Below, in pieces: positions 1-5,596 of a stretch of DNA of 5,680 bases. Each line of letters begins with the position of its first letter. Positions within the stretch are counted from its first letter, which is position 1. Source of the DNA: Candidatus Hodarchaeota archaeon (GTDB lineage: Archaea; Asgardarchaeota; Heimdallarchaeia; Hodarchaeales; Hodarchaeaceae). The translations under genes were made by a program, and so were the position numbers. A model generated the notes under the pieces. The model searched no databases. It was not told the origin of the DNA and saw only the letters and a list, made by a program, of their open reading frames with translations. Location of the stretch: contig JAUUVJ010000296.1 of NCBI GenBank assembly GCA_030589605.1, forward strand, positions 1 through 5,680, read 5' to 3'.

Positions 1-431
1 ATATCCCCAGTAATGATATCGTCCTTCCAGCTGATTTCGTTTCCAATCCAATAGTCAAAATCATATCTTTTAGCAACTATATCAACAAATTCTTGTAACC
101 CCGCAGAGATTAAGGCTAGGAAACATCCCTTATCTTTTAAAAACGCAATTAATTCCTCAATTCCCTCTCTATATTTAATTGTTTCAAACGCAGCCATATA
201 CTCGGTTCTTGTACGTCCAATCCATACTTCAACATCTTTTTTGTCAAATTCCTCATACGATAATTCTCCCCTTAGGAACTGATCTAATATCTTCTTTCCA
301 TGACTTTCCCATGTCCCAAAAAATCTATGAACATCTTCCCAACAAGAGCGACTAGTCGTTAATGTCCCATCTAAATCAAAAGCTACTAATGATTTTTTAG
401 AAGAATGAATTAGATTAGTGTTTTTTCGCAT
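1..431 (-). CDS. HAD-superfamily phosphatase, phosphoserine-phosphatase-like (3' end cut by window edge)
   Basis: 143 codons are visible without a stop; the C-terminal part lies beyond the left edge. The protein is probably a cytosolic Mg-dependent phosphohydrolase. HAD motif I is clear at residues 18-24 (FDLDGTL): Asp19 would be the nucleophile and Asp21 the acid/base. Motif II is the serine in ISAG (Ser109), preceded by the expected hydrophobic strand FLAL. Motifs III and IV (Lys and the acidic pair) would lie off the edge. The helical cap between motifs I and II (residues about 28-95, including GELSYEEF and DVEVWIGRT) is short, as in subfamily IB, and resembles archaeal phosphoserine-phosphatase-like proteins. 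True substrate is unknown; serine biosynthesis is only one possibility. ATG at 431 is the only usable start before motif I, and no Shine-Dalgarno precedes it. It diverges from the gene at 585. Confidence 0.85.
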   Translation of the reverse strand, partial: MRKNTNLIHSSKKSLVAFDLDGTLTTSRSCWEDVHRFFGTWESHGKKILDQFLRGELSYEEFDKKDVEVWIGRTRTEYMAAFETIKYREGIEELIAFLKDKGCFLALISAGLQEFVDIVAKRYDFDYWIGNEISWKDDIITGD

Positions 432-440
432 GATAGTGGC

Positions 441-454
441 ATATTTATAAATAT
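441..454. promoter_or_regulatory. 14-bp perfect palindrome, possible operator or TATA element
   Basis: ATATTTATAAATAT is exactly self-complementary and contains a good archaeal TATA-like core. It sits 10 nt upstream of the minus-strand ATG at 431. If it were the TATA box for that gene, transcription would begin inside the coding sequence, and no other start codon lies before HAD motif I. That makes an operator overlapping the minus-strand start region, or a TATA box for the plus-strand gene with a leader of about 110 nt, more likely. AT-rich palindromes also arise by chance. Confidence 0.3.
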
Positions 455-481
455 CAAAAAACCGTTTCGTTTTAGAAAAGA

Positions 482-490
482 TTAAATAAG
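482..490 (-). promoter_or_regulatory. Candidate TATA box for the HAD phosphatase gene
   Basis: On the minus strand this reads CTTATTTAA, a TATA-like element about 55 nt upstream of the ATG at 431. Archaeal spacing of about 25-27 nt would put the transcript start near 459, giving a leader of about 28 nt with the 441-454 palindrome inside it. The whole intergenic region is AT-rich, so specificity is low. Confidence 0.25.
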
Positions 491-572
491 ATATTCTCTA
501 AAATAAATGAAGGAAAGAATTTTTACGATTGAAATTCAGTGAAAAATACAATAATAGTTTTTTATTAGATAT

Positions 573-577
573 GGTGA
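573..577 (+). promoter_or_regulatory. Shine-Dalgarno site that fixes a GTG start
   Basis: GGTGA matches the 16S anti-Shine-Dalgarno sequence and is 7 nt before the GTG at 585. The nearby ATG at 571 is out of frame with the long reading frame and stops after three codons, and an in-frame TAG lies at 555-557. The GTG is therefore the best start. Confidence 0.65.
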
Positions 578-584
578 AATAGAA

Positions 585-1622
585 GTGCGAATTATTATTA
601 GTGGCATAAGTGGTTCAGGTAGATCTGCTGCTGTTACTGATTTACAAAAATTTACAGAGAAGAATTTTCCTCAAAAGAAAATCGTGATAATGAATACCAA
701 TCGAAAGATGTGGAAGGTTGCAAGAGAACTTGGGATGGATGTTAAACGCGAAAAAATGCTCGATCTAGCACCTCCAACATTGCACGCATTAAGATCAACA
801 GTATTCGAGCGAATTCTAAAAGAAGTCGAAGAATATGAAGGGAAAAATAAGGATGTTGCGATTATCATCAATACACATGCTACATTCCGCTGGCGTGAAC
901 ACCTTATGCCTGGATTGGATTTTTTCTATCTAACAAAATTGCAACCAGATCTTTTTATCACAATCATTGATGCTATTAATGATATTTATGATACTCTAGA
1001 AGCAAATCCTCTGTGGGGTGGAATGAATAATAGACTACAGCTCGGAATTTGGCAAGAAGAAGAAGCTTTTATTACCAAACTAATGGCTGAGATTATAAAA
1101 AAGCCTTATTATTTAATTGCACGTCGTCAACCCCCCAATACTCTATATAAACTCATATTTGAACATGATGTCAGCGAAAGAGTTTATCTTTCATATCCTA
1201 TGACCCATATCAAAGATAGTGAAAAAAAAAAAGAAATTGAAGACCTCACAAACGAATTAAGGGAACTTGGTTTCATAGTATTTGATCCTGGAACAATGGA
1301 ATTAGGAAAAATACACGAAGAAATCCCCGAAGATATTAGAGTATTTGATTTTTATCAAACTGTTTACAGGGATTTTCAATTAATAGACCAGGGAACAATG
1401 GTGGTTGTTTTCTACCCAGAAATAGTACACTCTTCAGGAGTTGTAAATGAACAAGCATATGGATTTAGGAACAATAAATATGTTTTCGCAGTATTCCCTG
1501 TAGAAAACTATAGCCCTTTTACGTCTTTTTTCGCAGATAAGACATTTTTATCTGTAAATAACCTTATAACTTTCTTAAGAGAAGAATTCATTCCCTCACG
1601 TAAAGCGAACAAATTGATTTGA
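585..1622 (+). CDS. AdkA-like P-loop domain fused to a nucleoside 2-deoxyribosyltransferase-like domain
   Basis: 345 aa, cytosolic, no signal peptide or membrane helix. Residues 1-195 align by eye with archaeal adenylate kinase AdkA: a P-loop at 7-14 (GISGSGRS), an NMP-binding-like helical part around 38-80 (MWKVARELG), and the hallmark region INTHAT (95-100) followed by MPGL (108-111) and QPDLF (120-124), matching the DTH...PGLP...NPD block of AdkA. The P-loop Lys is Arg13, and the arginine-rich LID expected after about 135 is replaced by NPLWGGMNNRL, so kinase activity is doubtful. Residues 199-335 look like a nucleoside 2-deoxyribosyltransferase-like fold: VYLSYPMTH (200-208), GFIVFDP (229-235), YRDFQLID (261-268) and a likely catalytic Glu289 in NEQAYG. 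Known activities of this fold are cleavage or transfer at N-glycosidic bonds of nucleosides or nucleotides. The combination suggests a nucleotide-binding regulator or sensor joined to an N-glycosidase, but the function is not known. The GTG start is supported by a GGTGA site. Confidence 0.8.
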   Translation: MRIIISGISGSGRSAAVTDLQKFTEKNFPQKKIVIMNTNRKMWKVARELGMDVKREKMLDLAPPTLHALRSTVFERILKEVEEYEGKNKDVAIIINTHATFRWREHLMPGLDFFYLTKLQPDLFITIIDAINDIYDTLEANPLWGGMNNRLQLGIWQEEEAFITKLMAEIIKKPYYLIARRQPPNTLYKLIFEHDVSERVYLSYPMTHIKDSEKKKEIEDLTNELRELGFIVFDPGTMELGKIHEEIPEDIRVFDFYQTVYRDFQLIDQGTMVVVFYPEIVHSSGVVNEQAYGFRNNKYVFAVFPVENYSPFTSFFADKTFLSVNNLITFLREEFIPSRKANKLI

Positions 1623-1624
1623 AA

Positions 1625-1650
1625 CTTTGCTTCAAGCAAAGGTGCTTTTT
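1625..1650 (+). terminator. Hairpin plus T-tract terminator after the fusion gene
   Basis: Starting 3 nt after the TGA stop, CTTTGCTT (1625-1632) and AAGCAAAG (1634-1641) are perfect reverse complements around one base. As RNA this gives a 6-bp stem with a 5-nt TTCAA loop. Five T residues follow at 1646-1650. Position and form fit an intrinsic terminator; in archaea the T-tract itself may be the main signal. Confidence 0.6.
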
Positions 1651-1763
1651 CTGAGGAACTACTTCTTCTCAAATCTCTATTTGTATGTCTGTTAAAGTTT
1701 TTTCTATTTTATGAACAATATGGATAATCAGACTTATACAGTAAACTACCACTAGCTAAAGTA

Positions 1764-1781
1764 AGAAGGAAAGGTCCTTCT
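1764..1781. repeat. Perfect 7-bp inverted repeat (hairpin) in the gap
   Basis: AGAAGGA (1764-1770) and TCCTTCT (1775-1781) flank a 4-nt AAGG loop. The stem has a higher G+C content than its surroundings. No T-tract follows on the plus strand, so it does not look like a terminator. A second stem, AGTTAG (1787-1792) with CTAACT (1812-1817) around a 19-nt loop, begins 6 nt further on. Confidence 0.5.
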
Positions 1782-1848
1782 GGCAGAGTTAGGTTAAATG
1801 ATGACCGCGCTCTAACTAAGAATTATAAGATGGACTAAATTTCAATAG

Positions 1849-1883
1849 CTATTCTATCTTATAGTGAATACTATAAGGAATAG
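1849..1883. repeat. 14-bp interrupted hairpin in the gap
   Basis: The inner stem CTTATAGT (1858-1865) and ACTATAAG (1870-1877) is perfect around a GAAT loop. A second perfect stem, CTATTC (1849-1854) with GAATAG (1878-1883), stacks outside it after a 3-nt bulge (1855-1857). G-U and A-U pairs could extend it to 1847 and 1885. An overlapping palindrome, AATAGCTATT (1844-1853), offers a competing fold. No T-tract follows, so it is not an ordinary terminator. Confidence 0.5.
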
Positions 1884-1966
1884 TTGGAAACTTATTTAAG
1901 ATTGAAAACAAAAGCTTTTGTGTTATTTTTATCATAAACTATCAAGCAGCCATTTAGCTAAAAATG

Positions 1967-1979
1967 ATTAATAATTAAT
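1967..1979 (+). promoter_or_regulatory. Candidate TATA region for the membrane-protein gene
   Basis: ATTAATAATTAAT lies 15-27 nt upstream of the ATG at 1994 and is itself an inverted repeat around one A. Such a short distance would fit a nearly leaderless transcript, in line with the absence of a Shine-Dalgarno site before this gene. AT richness makes the call weak. Confidence 0.3.
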
Positions 1980-1993
1980 GTGAAGTAGAAATA

Positions 1994-2800
1994 ATGACGG
2001 ATAGCACTAATATGAAAAGTTTCACTATCTTAAAATTGAGTATTTTAGGTTTTGGTATATTTACAATACCAGAAATTATTGTAATGCTTTATCAACTAAT
2101 CTTTTCTCTTCAGGTCGAATCAATATTAGAGTATAAATATCTTTCAACGGTACAATTCGGTTGTTTTTTCGTTGTACTCTTAGGTTTCTTAATATTAGCG
2201 TTTGGTATCTATTCATTTGCCTCATCTTATACAGGTAAACTTGGAAAAGAAGGTAAACGTCTTTCTTTGTACCTTATAATATTTGTAATTGGTGTTTTTA
2301 CACTATACATCGTTGGAAGTATTTTTTCATTGATGATGGGCGATTTTCAAATGAATTCAACCCTACTTGATATTGCAGCTGCTTATTCATCCAACAATAT
2401 TTACAGAGATTGGGCTAGAATGTGGGCACTCGGAATCATTGTTTTCTTCATTTTCTACATAATTCAAATGATAATATTATCAACTTGGTTCAATAAAGTA
2501 GAGATGCCTTTTTCTGAAAGGAAATCATTGCTTATAATTGTTCCAAGTGTTTTATACTTCATGGCTGCATTTTTTACATTTATTTCGGTGGCCATGCTCT
2601 TTCCTCCATCTAATCTCTACTTTATGGATCCTCTAGGTAGAATAACCGATTTAGAAAGTGTGATGACGATTATAGTTTTAGAAGATGTGGTAGAAGCTCA
2701 ATTGTTCAGCTATTTCTTTTTATTGCTTGGATTTGCCTCTCAATTGATACTAAGTGTTAATATGTATTTGAATCTCAATAGAATGACTTCGGAAATATAG
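1994..2800 (+). CDS. Unrecognised membrane protein with six predicted helices
   Basis: 268 aa; I do not recognise a family. Hydrophobic segments are at about 12-38, 53-76, 90-115, 143-164, 178-203 and 236-258, giving six likely membrane helices. The N-terminus is short and polar (MTDSTNMK). The loop between helices 2 and 3 carries a basic stretch, GKLGKEGKR (81-89), which by the positive-inside rule would be cytoplasmic and places both termini inside. Loops 116-142 and 204-235 would then be outside; the latter has PPSNLYFMDPLGRITDL and several acidic residues. There is no P-loop, zinc site, protease motif or obvious transporter signature. An in-frame TAA at 1976-1978 leaves ATG 1994 as the first start; Met7 (2012) is an alternative. 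It stands alone between the hairpin-rich gap and a convergent transporter unit, so context gives no function. Confidence 0.75.
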   Translation: MTDSTNMKSFTILKLSILGFGIFTIPEIIVMLYQLIFSLQVESILEYKYLSTVQFGCFFVVLLGFLILAFGIYSFASSYTGKLGKEGKRLSLYLIIFVIGVFTLYIVGSIFSLMMGDFQMNSTLLDIAAAYSSNNIYRDWARMWALGIIVFFIFYIIQMIILSTWFNKVEMPFSERKSLLIIVPSVLYFMAAFFTFISVAMLFPPSNLYFMDPLGRITDLESVMTIIVLEDVVEAQLFSYFFLLLGFASQLILSVNMYLNLNRMTSEI

Positions 2801-2813
2801 AACTACTAGATAT

Positions 2814-2840
2814 ACCTTTTCTATCCTTTAAATCTATTTT
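2814..2840 (+). terminator. Pyrimidine-rich terminator-like tract between convergent genes
   Basis: After the TAG at 2798-2800 the plus strand is rich in T, with runs CCTTTTC and CTATTTTC and no hairpin. Archaeal RNA polymerase can terminate on such tracts. It would end the plus-strand gene; no matching T-run is seen for the minus-strand unit that stops at 2844. Confidence 0.35.
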
Positions 2841-2843
2841 CAA

Positions 2844-3209
2844 TTAATCTTCTGTATATATTATAACCAAAAAAGAAACAGTTAATAGGATAACTAATGG
2901 CATCAGTAATAAGAACACTTCGGGTATTCCAGTTGCTTCGAAACGAGTTTTAAACAAAACCCAGTTTAGAGGATAAAGAATAATCCTAATAACTGATTGA
3001 AAAACTCTAAAAATAGAATATCCTGCAATTTCACTCACGATTAGCCATATAATAAGTATGGTAATTGCTCCTTTAAATTCCTTTATTGTACTAGGTAAAT
3101 TTTTGATGAATTCTAATAAACTTGAATAATGGAATATTGGCCGTCTCCATTGGTTTAGTACCTGGAATAGTGGCTTAACGATTCGTTCTGATAATTCTTT
3201 TAATGTCAT
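2844..3209 (-). CDS. Small membrane protein coupled to the ABC permease
   Basis: 121 aa, family not recognised. The first 45 residues are amphipathic and basic (KPLFQVLNQWRR), suggesting a cytoplasmic or interfacial N-terminus. Hydrophobic segments follow at about 47-64 and 97-118, with a further hydrophobic, possibly amphipathic stretch at 66-85 (FRVFQSVIRIILYPL). That gives two or three membrane passes, ending in a short acidic tail, YTED. Its ATG is only 4 nt after the permease stop, and a perfect GGAGGT site lies in the last two permease codons, so the two are very likely co-transcribed and translationally coupled. This context suggests a small partner of the transporter, or a protein needed alongside it; there is no direct sequence evidence for transport. 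No ATPase or binding-protein motif is present. Confidence 0.75.
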   Translation of the reverse strand: MTLKELSERIVKPLFQVLNQWRRPIFHYSSLLEFIKNLPSTIKEFKGAITILIIWLIVSEIAGYSIFRVFQSVIRIILYPLNWVLFKTRFEATGIPEVFLLLMPLVILLTVSFLVIIYTED

Positions 3210-3213
3210 AAAA

Positions 3214-5289
3214 TTAACCTCCGAATGCAGTGCCTGTTTTTCCTTTTAATAATTTCTGGCTTATGGTCATTCCAATCGTTGCTACCGCTAATTGTATTAA
3301 TCCCATAAATCCTGCAGGCATTACGTCTCCTCCACGCGAAATCTCGTCATAAATACCTTTTGTTAATGGATCTGAAATTGGACTGAGTCTCAACACTGGA
3401 CTAAAGGCAGGTTTGTTTGGTGTTATCATGATAGAAGTAGAAACCTCTGTGAAACTGGTGATGAATGACAAGATTCCACCAGCTAACACCCCACTCGCCA
3501 TGAGTGGAATTGTAATTCTTCTGAGAGTGGAAATTGTTGAAGCTCCAAGGTTATGAGCGACTTCTTCTAGTGATTCATGAATTTGGCGGAGAACCGCAGT
3601 TGACGATTGAACTGCATATGGCATCCTTCTTACGGCATATGAAATTACAAAAATAAACCAATATGAAGTAAATCGTATTTCTAATGGGTTATTAGGGATC
3701 CCAAGAAAAGATTGTCTTACTACTGCGATAAAGGGACCAAAAACATAAAGATTTTCTAATTCTCTGGGAATAAAACCCCATAAAGAGTCGACTTGACTGA
3801 AGAATGTGAGATAACCAACTGCTAGCACAATTCCTGGTACTGCAAATGGTAATGTAGCAAAAATTTCTAAGCATCTAAGGTTCAAAATTTGCCCTATAAT
3901 AAAAAATATAAAAGCAAATAGTATTGTAGAGCCAAGGATTACGAAATTTATTTCTAAAGGATTAGCAAAATTAGTAGATAACTGTGCCCCCATAATTAAG
4001 CCGATATAGAGACCGATGATAGTCATAACGATGTTAATTCCTCTAATTGATTTTTTTCTAACAAGTAAATAAGCTACAGTAATTCCAAACAGAATTGTGA
4101 GAATCATTGCTAACCCAGAATAAACAAGAGAATTAAAAATATAAGCAGTTATATCAGCTTTAGACAAAGCAGTGGCAACACCATCAAGAGTCCAGAGAGT
4201 AGGTATTATCTCGCCAAATTTAATTCTTTTTACGAAGGCTACAAAAATAATTCCAATATGTGGTAGCAAAGATATAACCATCAGGAATATTAATACTGTC
4301 AAAATTAGAATTGTTTTTGGTTTTGATGCTTTTTGCATTAACCGTGCCTGCTCCATTCCAGAAACTTTTTCAGGAGCATAATCTTTCATTCCAACTATCT
4401 TTGAAGCGAATAATAAGGCTATTACACTAATAATGAGCAATATAATCACTAATGCATAGGCAGCTTCGACATAGGCTCCTTCCTGATCTGCAATATCTTT
4501 AAAAGCTAAATAAGGAGCGAATTTGTAAAAATTAAGTACAATTGGAGTTCCCAAGTCACTAATAGACCAAATAAAAACTAAAACAGCTCCAGCTATGAAC
4601 CCAGGAGTGATTAAAGGTAAAATTATCTGTCTATAAAGATGCAAGCTCCAACTCCCTAGATTCCTTGCTTGCTCTTCTTGTGCAGGATCGATCTTGCTAT
4701 AAGAAGCTGCAGTATTAAAGAAGATCAGGGGCCAGAGAGGAATACTCTGCATAAAAATTATTTCCCAAATCGATTCTACTAATAGATCTGGTAATGCTGG
4801 AATTAATAATTGGAGAAAATTACTAATAATGCCATTTTTGTCTAATAAACGACTTATAGCATATGCACCAACAAATGGAGGAGAAACTAATGGTAAAATT
4901 GTAATTATTTGGAAGAAACGTTTTCCAAAAAACTGGTATCGACTGAAAATAATTGTTACAGTAAGTCCAATGAGACAGCAAATTATTGTAGTTGTTAATC
5001 CAGCAAAAATCGTATTGATTATACTTTCACGATAGGTAGGATTCTCAAAACAGAAAAGGAAGTGCTTAAAAAAACCTGATGGATTTGATATGTCAATATC
5101 TACGAAATTGAAAGCAGAAATAGTTATGCTCAGTATAGGTATAACCATAAATAAACTGAAAATAAGCATTAGTATTCCAAATAATAAGAGCGATTTCATT
5201 TCATAATTCGAGAACAGCGTTTTACTCTTTTTAGAGATACTTCCAGTCTTTTTTTCTTGTACTTCGTTTGTGGATGATGGTGTGATCAT
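3214..5289 (-). CDS. ABC transporter permease with two fused MetI-like domains (FbpB/ThiP type)
   Basis: 691 aa inner-membrane permease forming the channel of an ABC importer. Two homologous halves are visible, each with the EAA loop that contacts the ATPase: residues 205-226 (EEQARNLG...ILPL) and 574-597 (LEEVAHNLG...ITIPL). The N-terminal 30 residues are polar; helices of half one lie near 31-58, 89-117, 124-148, 170-195, 226-246 and 275-297. Half two begins near 325. A paired-domain permease of this kind is typical of ferric-iron uptake (FbpB/SfuB) and is related to thiamine and phosphonate permeases, so Fe3+ is the best guess but is not proved. Relatives are usually about 500-560 aa; the extra length comes partly from an insert around 414-470 with two additional hydrophobic segments. 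ATG 5289 is the only start after an in-frame TAG upstream, with GAAGGT 6 nt before it. Binding protein and ATPase genes are not in the window. Confidence 0.9.
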   Translation of the reverse strand: MITPSSTNEVQEKKTGSISKKSKTLFSNYEMKSLLLFGILMLIFSLFMVIPILSITISAFNFVDIDISNPSGFFKHFLFCFENPTYRESIINTIFAGLTTTIICCLIGLTVTIIFSRYQFFGKRFFQIITILPLVSPPFVGAYAISRLLDKNGIISNFLQLLIPALPDLLVESIWEIIFMQSIPLWPLIFFNTAASYSKIDPAQEEQARNLGSWSLHLYRQIILPLITPGFIAGAVLVFIWSISDLGTPIVLNFYKFAPYLAFKDIADQEGAYVEAAYALVIILLIISVIALLFASKIVGMKDYAPEKVSGMEQARLMQKASKPKTILILTVLIFLMVISLLPHIGIIFVAFVKRIKFGEIIPTLWTLDGVATALSKADITAYIFNSLVYSGLAMILTILFGITVAYLLVRKKSIRGINIVMTIIGLYIGLIMGAQLSTNFANPLEINFVILGSTILFAFIFFIIGQILNLRCLEIFATLPFAVPGIVLAVGYLTFFSQVDSLWGFIPRELENLYVFGPFIAVVRQSFLGIPNNPLEIRFTSYWFIFVISYAVRRMPYAVQSSTAVLRQIHESLEEVAHNLGASTISTLRRITIPLMASGVLAGGILSFITSFTEVSTSIMITPNKPAFSPVLRLSPISDPLTKGIYDEISRGGDVMPAGFMGLIQLAVATIGMTISQKLLKGKTGTAFGG
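3217..3222 (-). promoter_or_regulatory. GGAGGT Shine-Dalgarno inside the end of the permease gene
   Basis: On the minus strand GGAGGT encodes the last two glycines of the permease (FGG-stop) and lies 7 nt before the ATG at 3209. It is the strongest ribosome site in the window and argues for translational coupling of the two genes. Confidence 0.75.
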
Positions 5290-5295
5290 GTGAAA

Positions 5296-5301
5296 ACCTT
5301 C
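5296..5301 (-). promoter_or_regulatory. Shine-Dalgarno-like site of the permease gene
   Basis: Minus-strand GAAGGT, one mismatch from GGAGGT, sits 6 nt before the ATG at 5289. Together with the in-frame stop further upstream it supports this start. Confidence 0.5.
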
Positions 5302-5330
5302 TAAAGTGAAAAAAACTGTTTTCTATCTAA

Positions 5331-5395
5331 CGTCATTTATCAACTTAAAACTTTCTTTTACTCGAATTTTTGTTTTTTCAGCTTCAAATTATAAA
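5331..5395 (-). promoter_or_regulatory. Candidate promoter region for the permease unit
   Basis: Two TATA-like elements are seen on the minus strand: TTTATAA at 5389-5395 (leader about 75 nt) and a weaker one, TTGATAAATG, at 5334-5343 (leader about 20-25 nt). Neither has a clear purine-rich BRE next to it. No convincing metal-regulator operator was identified, so iron control of this unit cannot be read from the sequence. Confidence 0.3.
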
Positions 5396-5490
5396 TACAG
5401 TAATGCGAAAATAGAAATTGGAATAGAAACCAAAAGTAAAACAGCCAAGGTTAAGAGGATAGAGCTTAAATCATTGAAATAACAAAGCAT
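5389..5490 (-). CDS. Possible 33-aa single-helix membrane peptide
   Basis: An ATG at 5490 opens 33 codons closed by TAA, with an in-frame TAA also just upstream of the start. The peptide starts MLCYFNDLSS and then has one unbroken hydrophobic stretch (residues about 11-33, ending FALLYL), enough to cross the membrane once. A weak AGGT lies 3 nt before the ATG. It lies about 100 nt upstream of the permease gene on the same strand, so it could be co-transcribed. The minus strand is pyrimidine-rich here and such DNA readily encodes hydrophobic runs by chance, so this is only a candidate. Confidence 0.22.
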   Translation of the reverse strand: MLCYFNDLSSILLTLAVLLLVSIPISIFALLYL

Positions 5491-5596
5491 TAAACCTATC
5501 TCATGAGATTATGGCTAATATGAGCACAAAATGAGGAAATTCTTCATATTTTCTCTTCTTAGCTTCTAATTTGCATTAATATATCTGTTTTGAGAG

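Larger units (their letters stand above)
1651..1993. other. 343-nt gene-free gap rich in inverted repeats
   Basis: No reading frame longer than about 15 codons with a plausible start was found between the terminator at 1650 and the ATG at 1994. Instead there are at least three inverted repeats: 1764-1781, 1787-1792 with 1812-1817, and 1849-1883. No tRNA fold or other known RNA was recognised. The region could hold an uncharacterised small RNA, the leader of the next gene, or a decayed element. Nothing distinguishes these from sequence alone. Confidence 0.4.

Noticed and set aside
671..871. 66-codon minus-strand frame inside the fusion gene
   Set aside because: It lies wholly within the well-supported AdkA-like domain on the other strand, has no ribosome site and no recognisable protein features; a shadow frame.
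1681..1760. Very short plus-strand frames (9 and 14 codons)
   Set aside because: No ribosome site or features; expected by chance.
1799..1810. ATGATGA resembling a box C of a C/D small RNA
   Set aside because: No matching CTGA box D or D' at usable distance was found, and a 7-nt match in AT-rich DNA is not rare.
1787..1817. Possible tRNA arm (AGTTAG/CTAACT stem)
   Set aside because: No acceptor stem, T-loop GTTCRA sequence or anticodon arm could be fitted around it.
3692..3874. 60-codon minus-strand frame inside the permease gene
   Set aside because: It is in another frame of the permease on the same strand, with low-complexity, Cys/Ser/Arg-rich composition and no motif.
4172..4381. 69-codon plus-strand frame opposite the permease
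   Set aside because: Antisense to the permease, no ribosome site, no domain; expected by chance opposite a hydrophobic gene.
4829..5035. 68-codon plus-strand frame opposite the permease
   Set aside because: Same reasons: antisense to conserved membrane helices, with no independent support.
5531..5569. 12-codon plus-strand frame MRKFFIFSLLSF resembling a signal-peptide start
   Set aside because: It meets a stop immediately after the hydrophobic run, and no continuing frame follows; too short to support.
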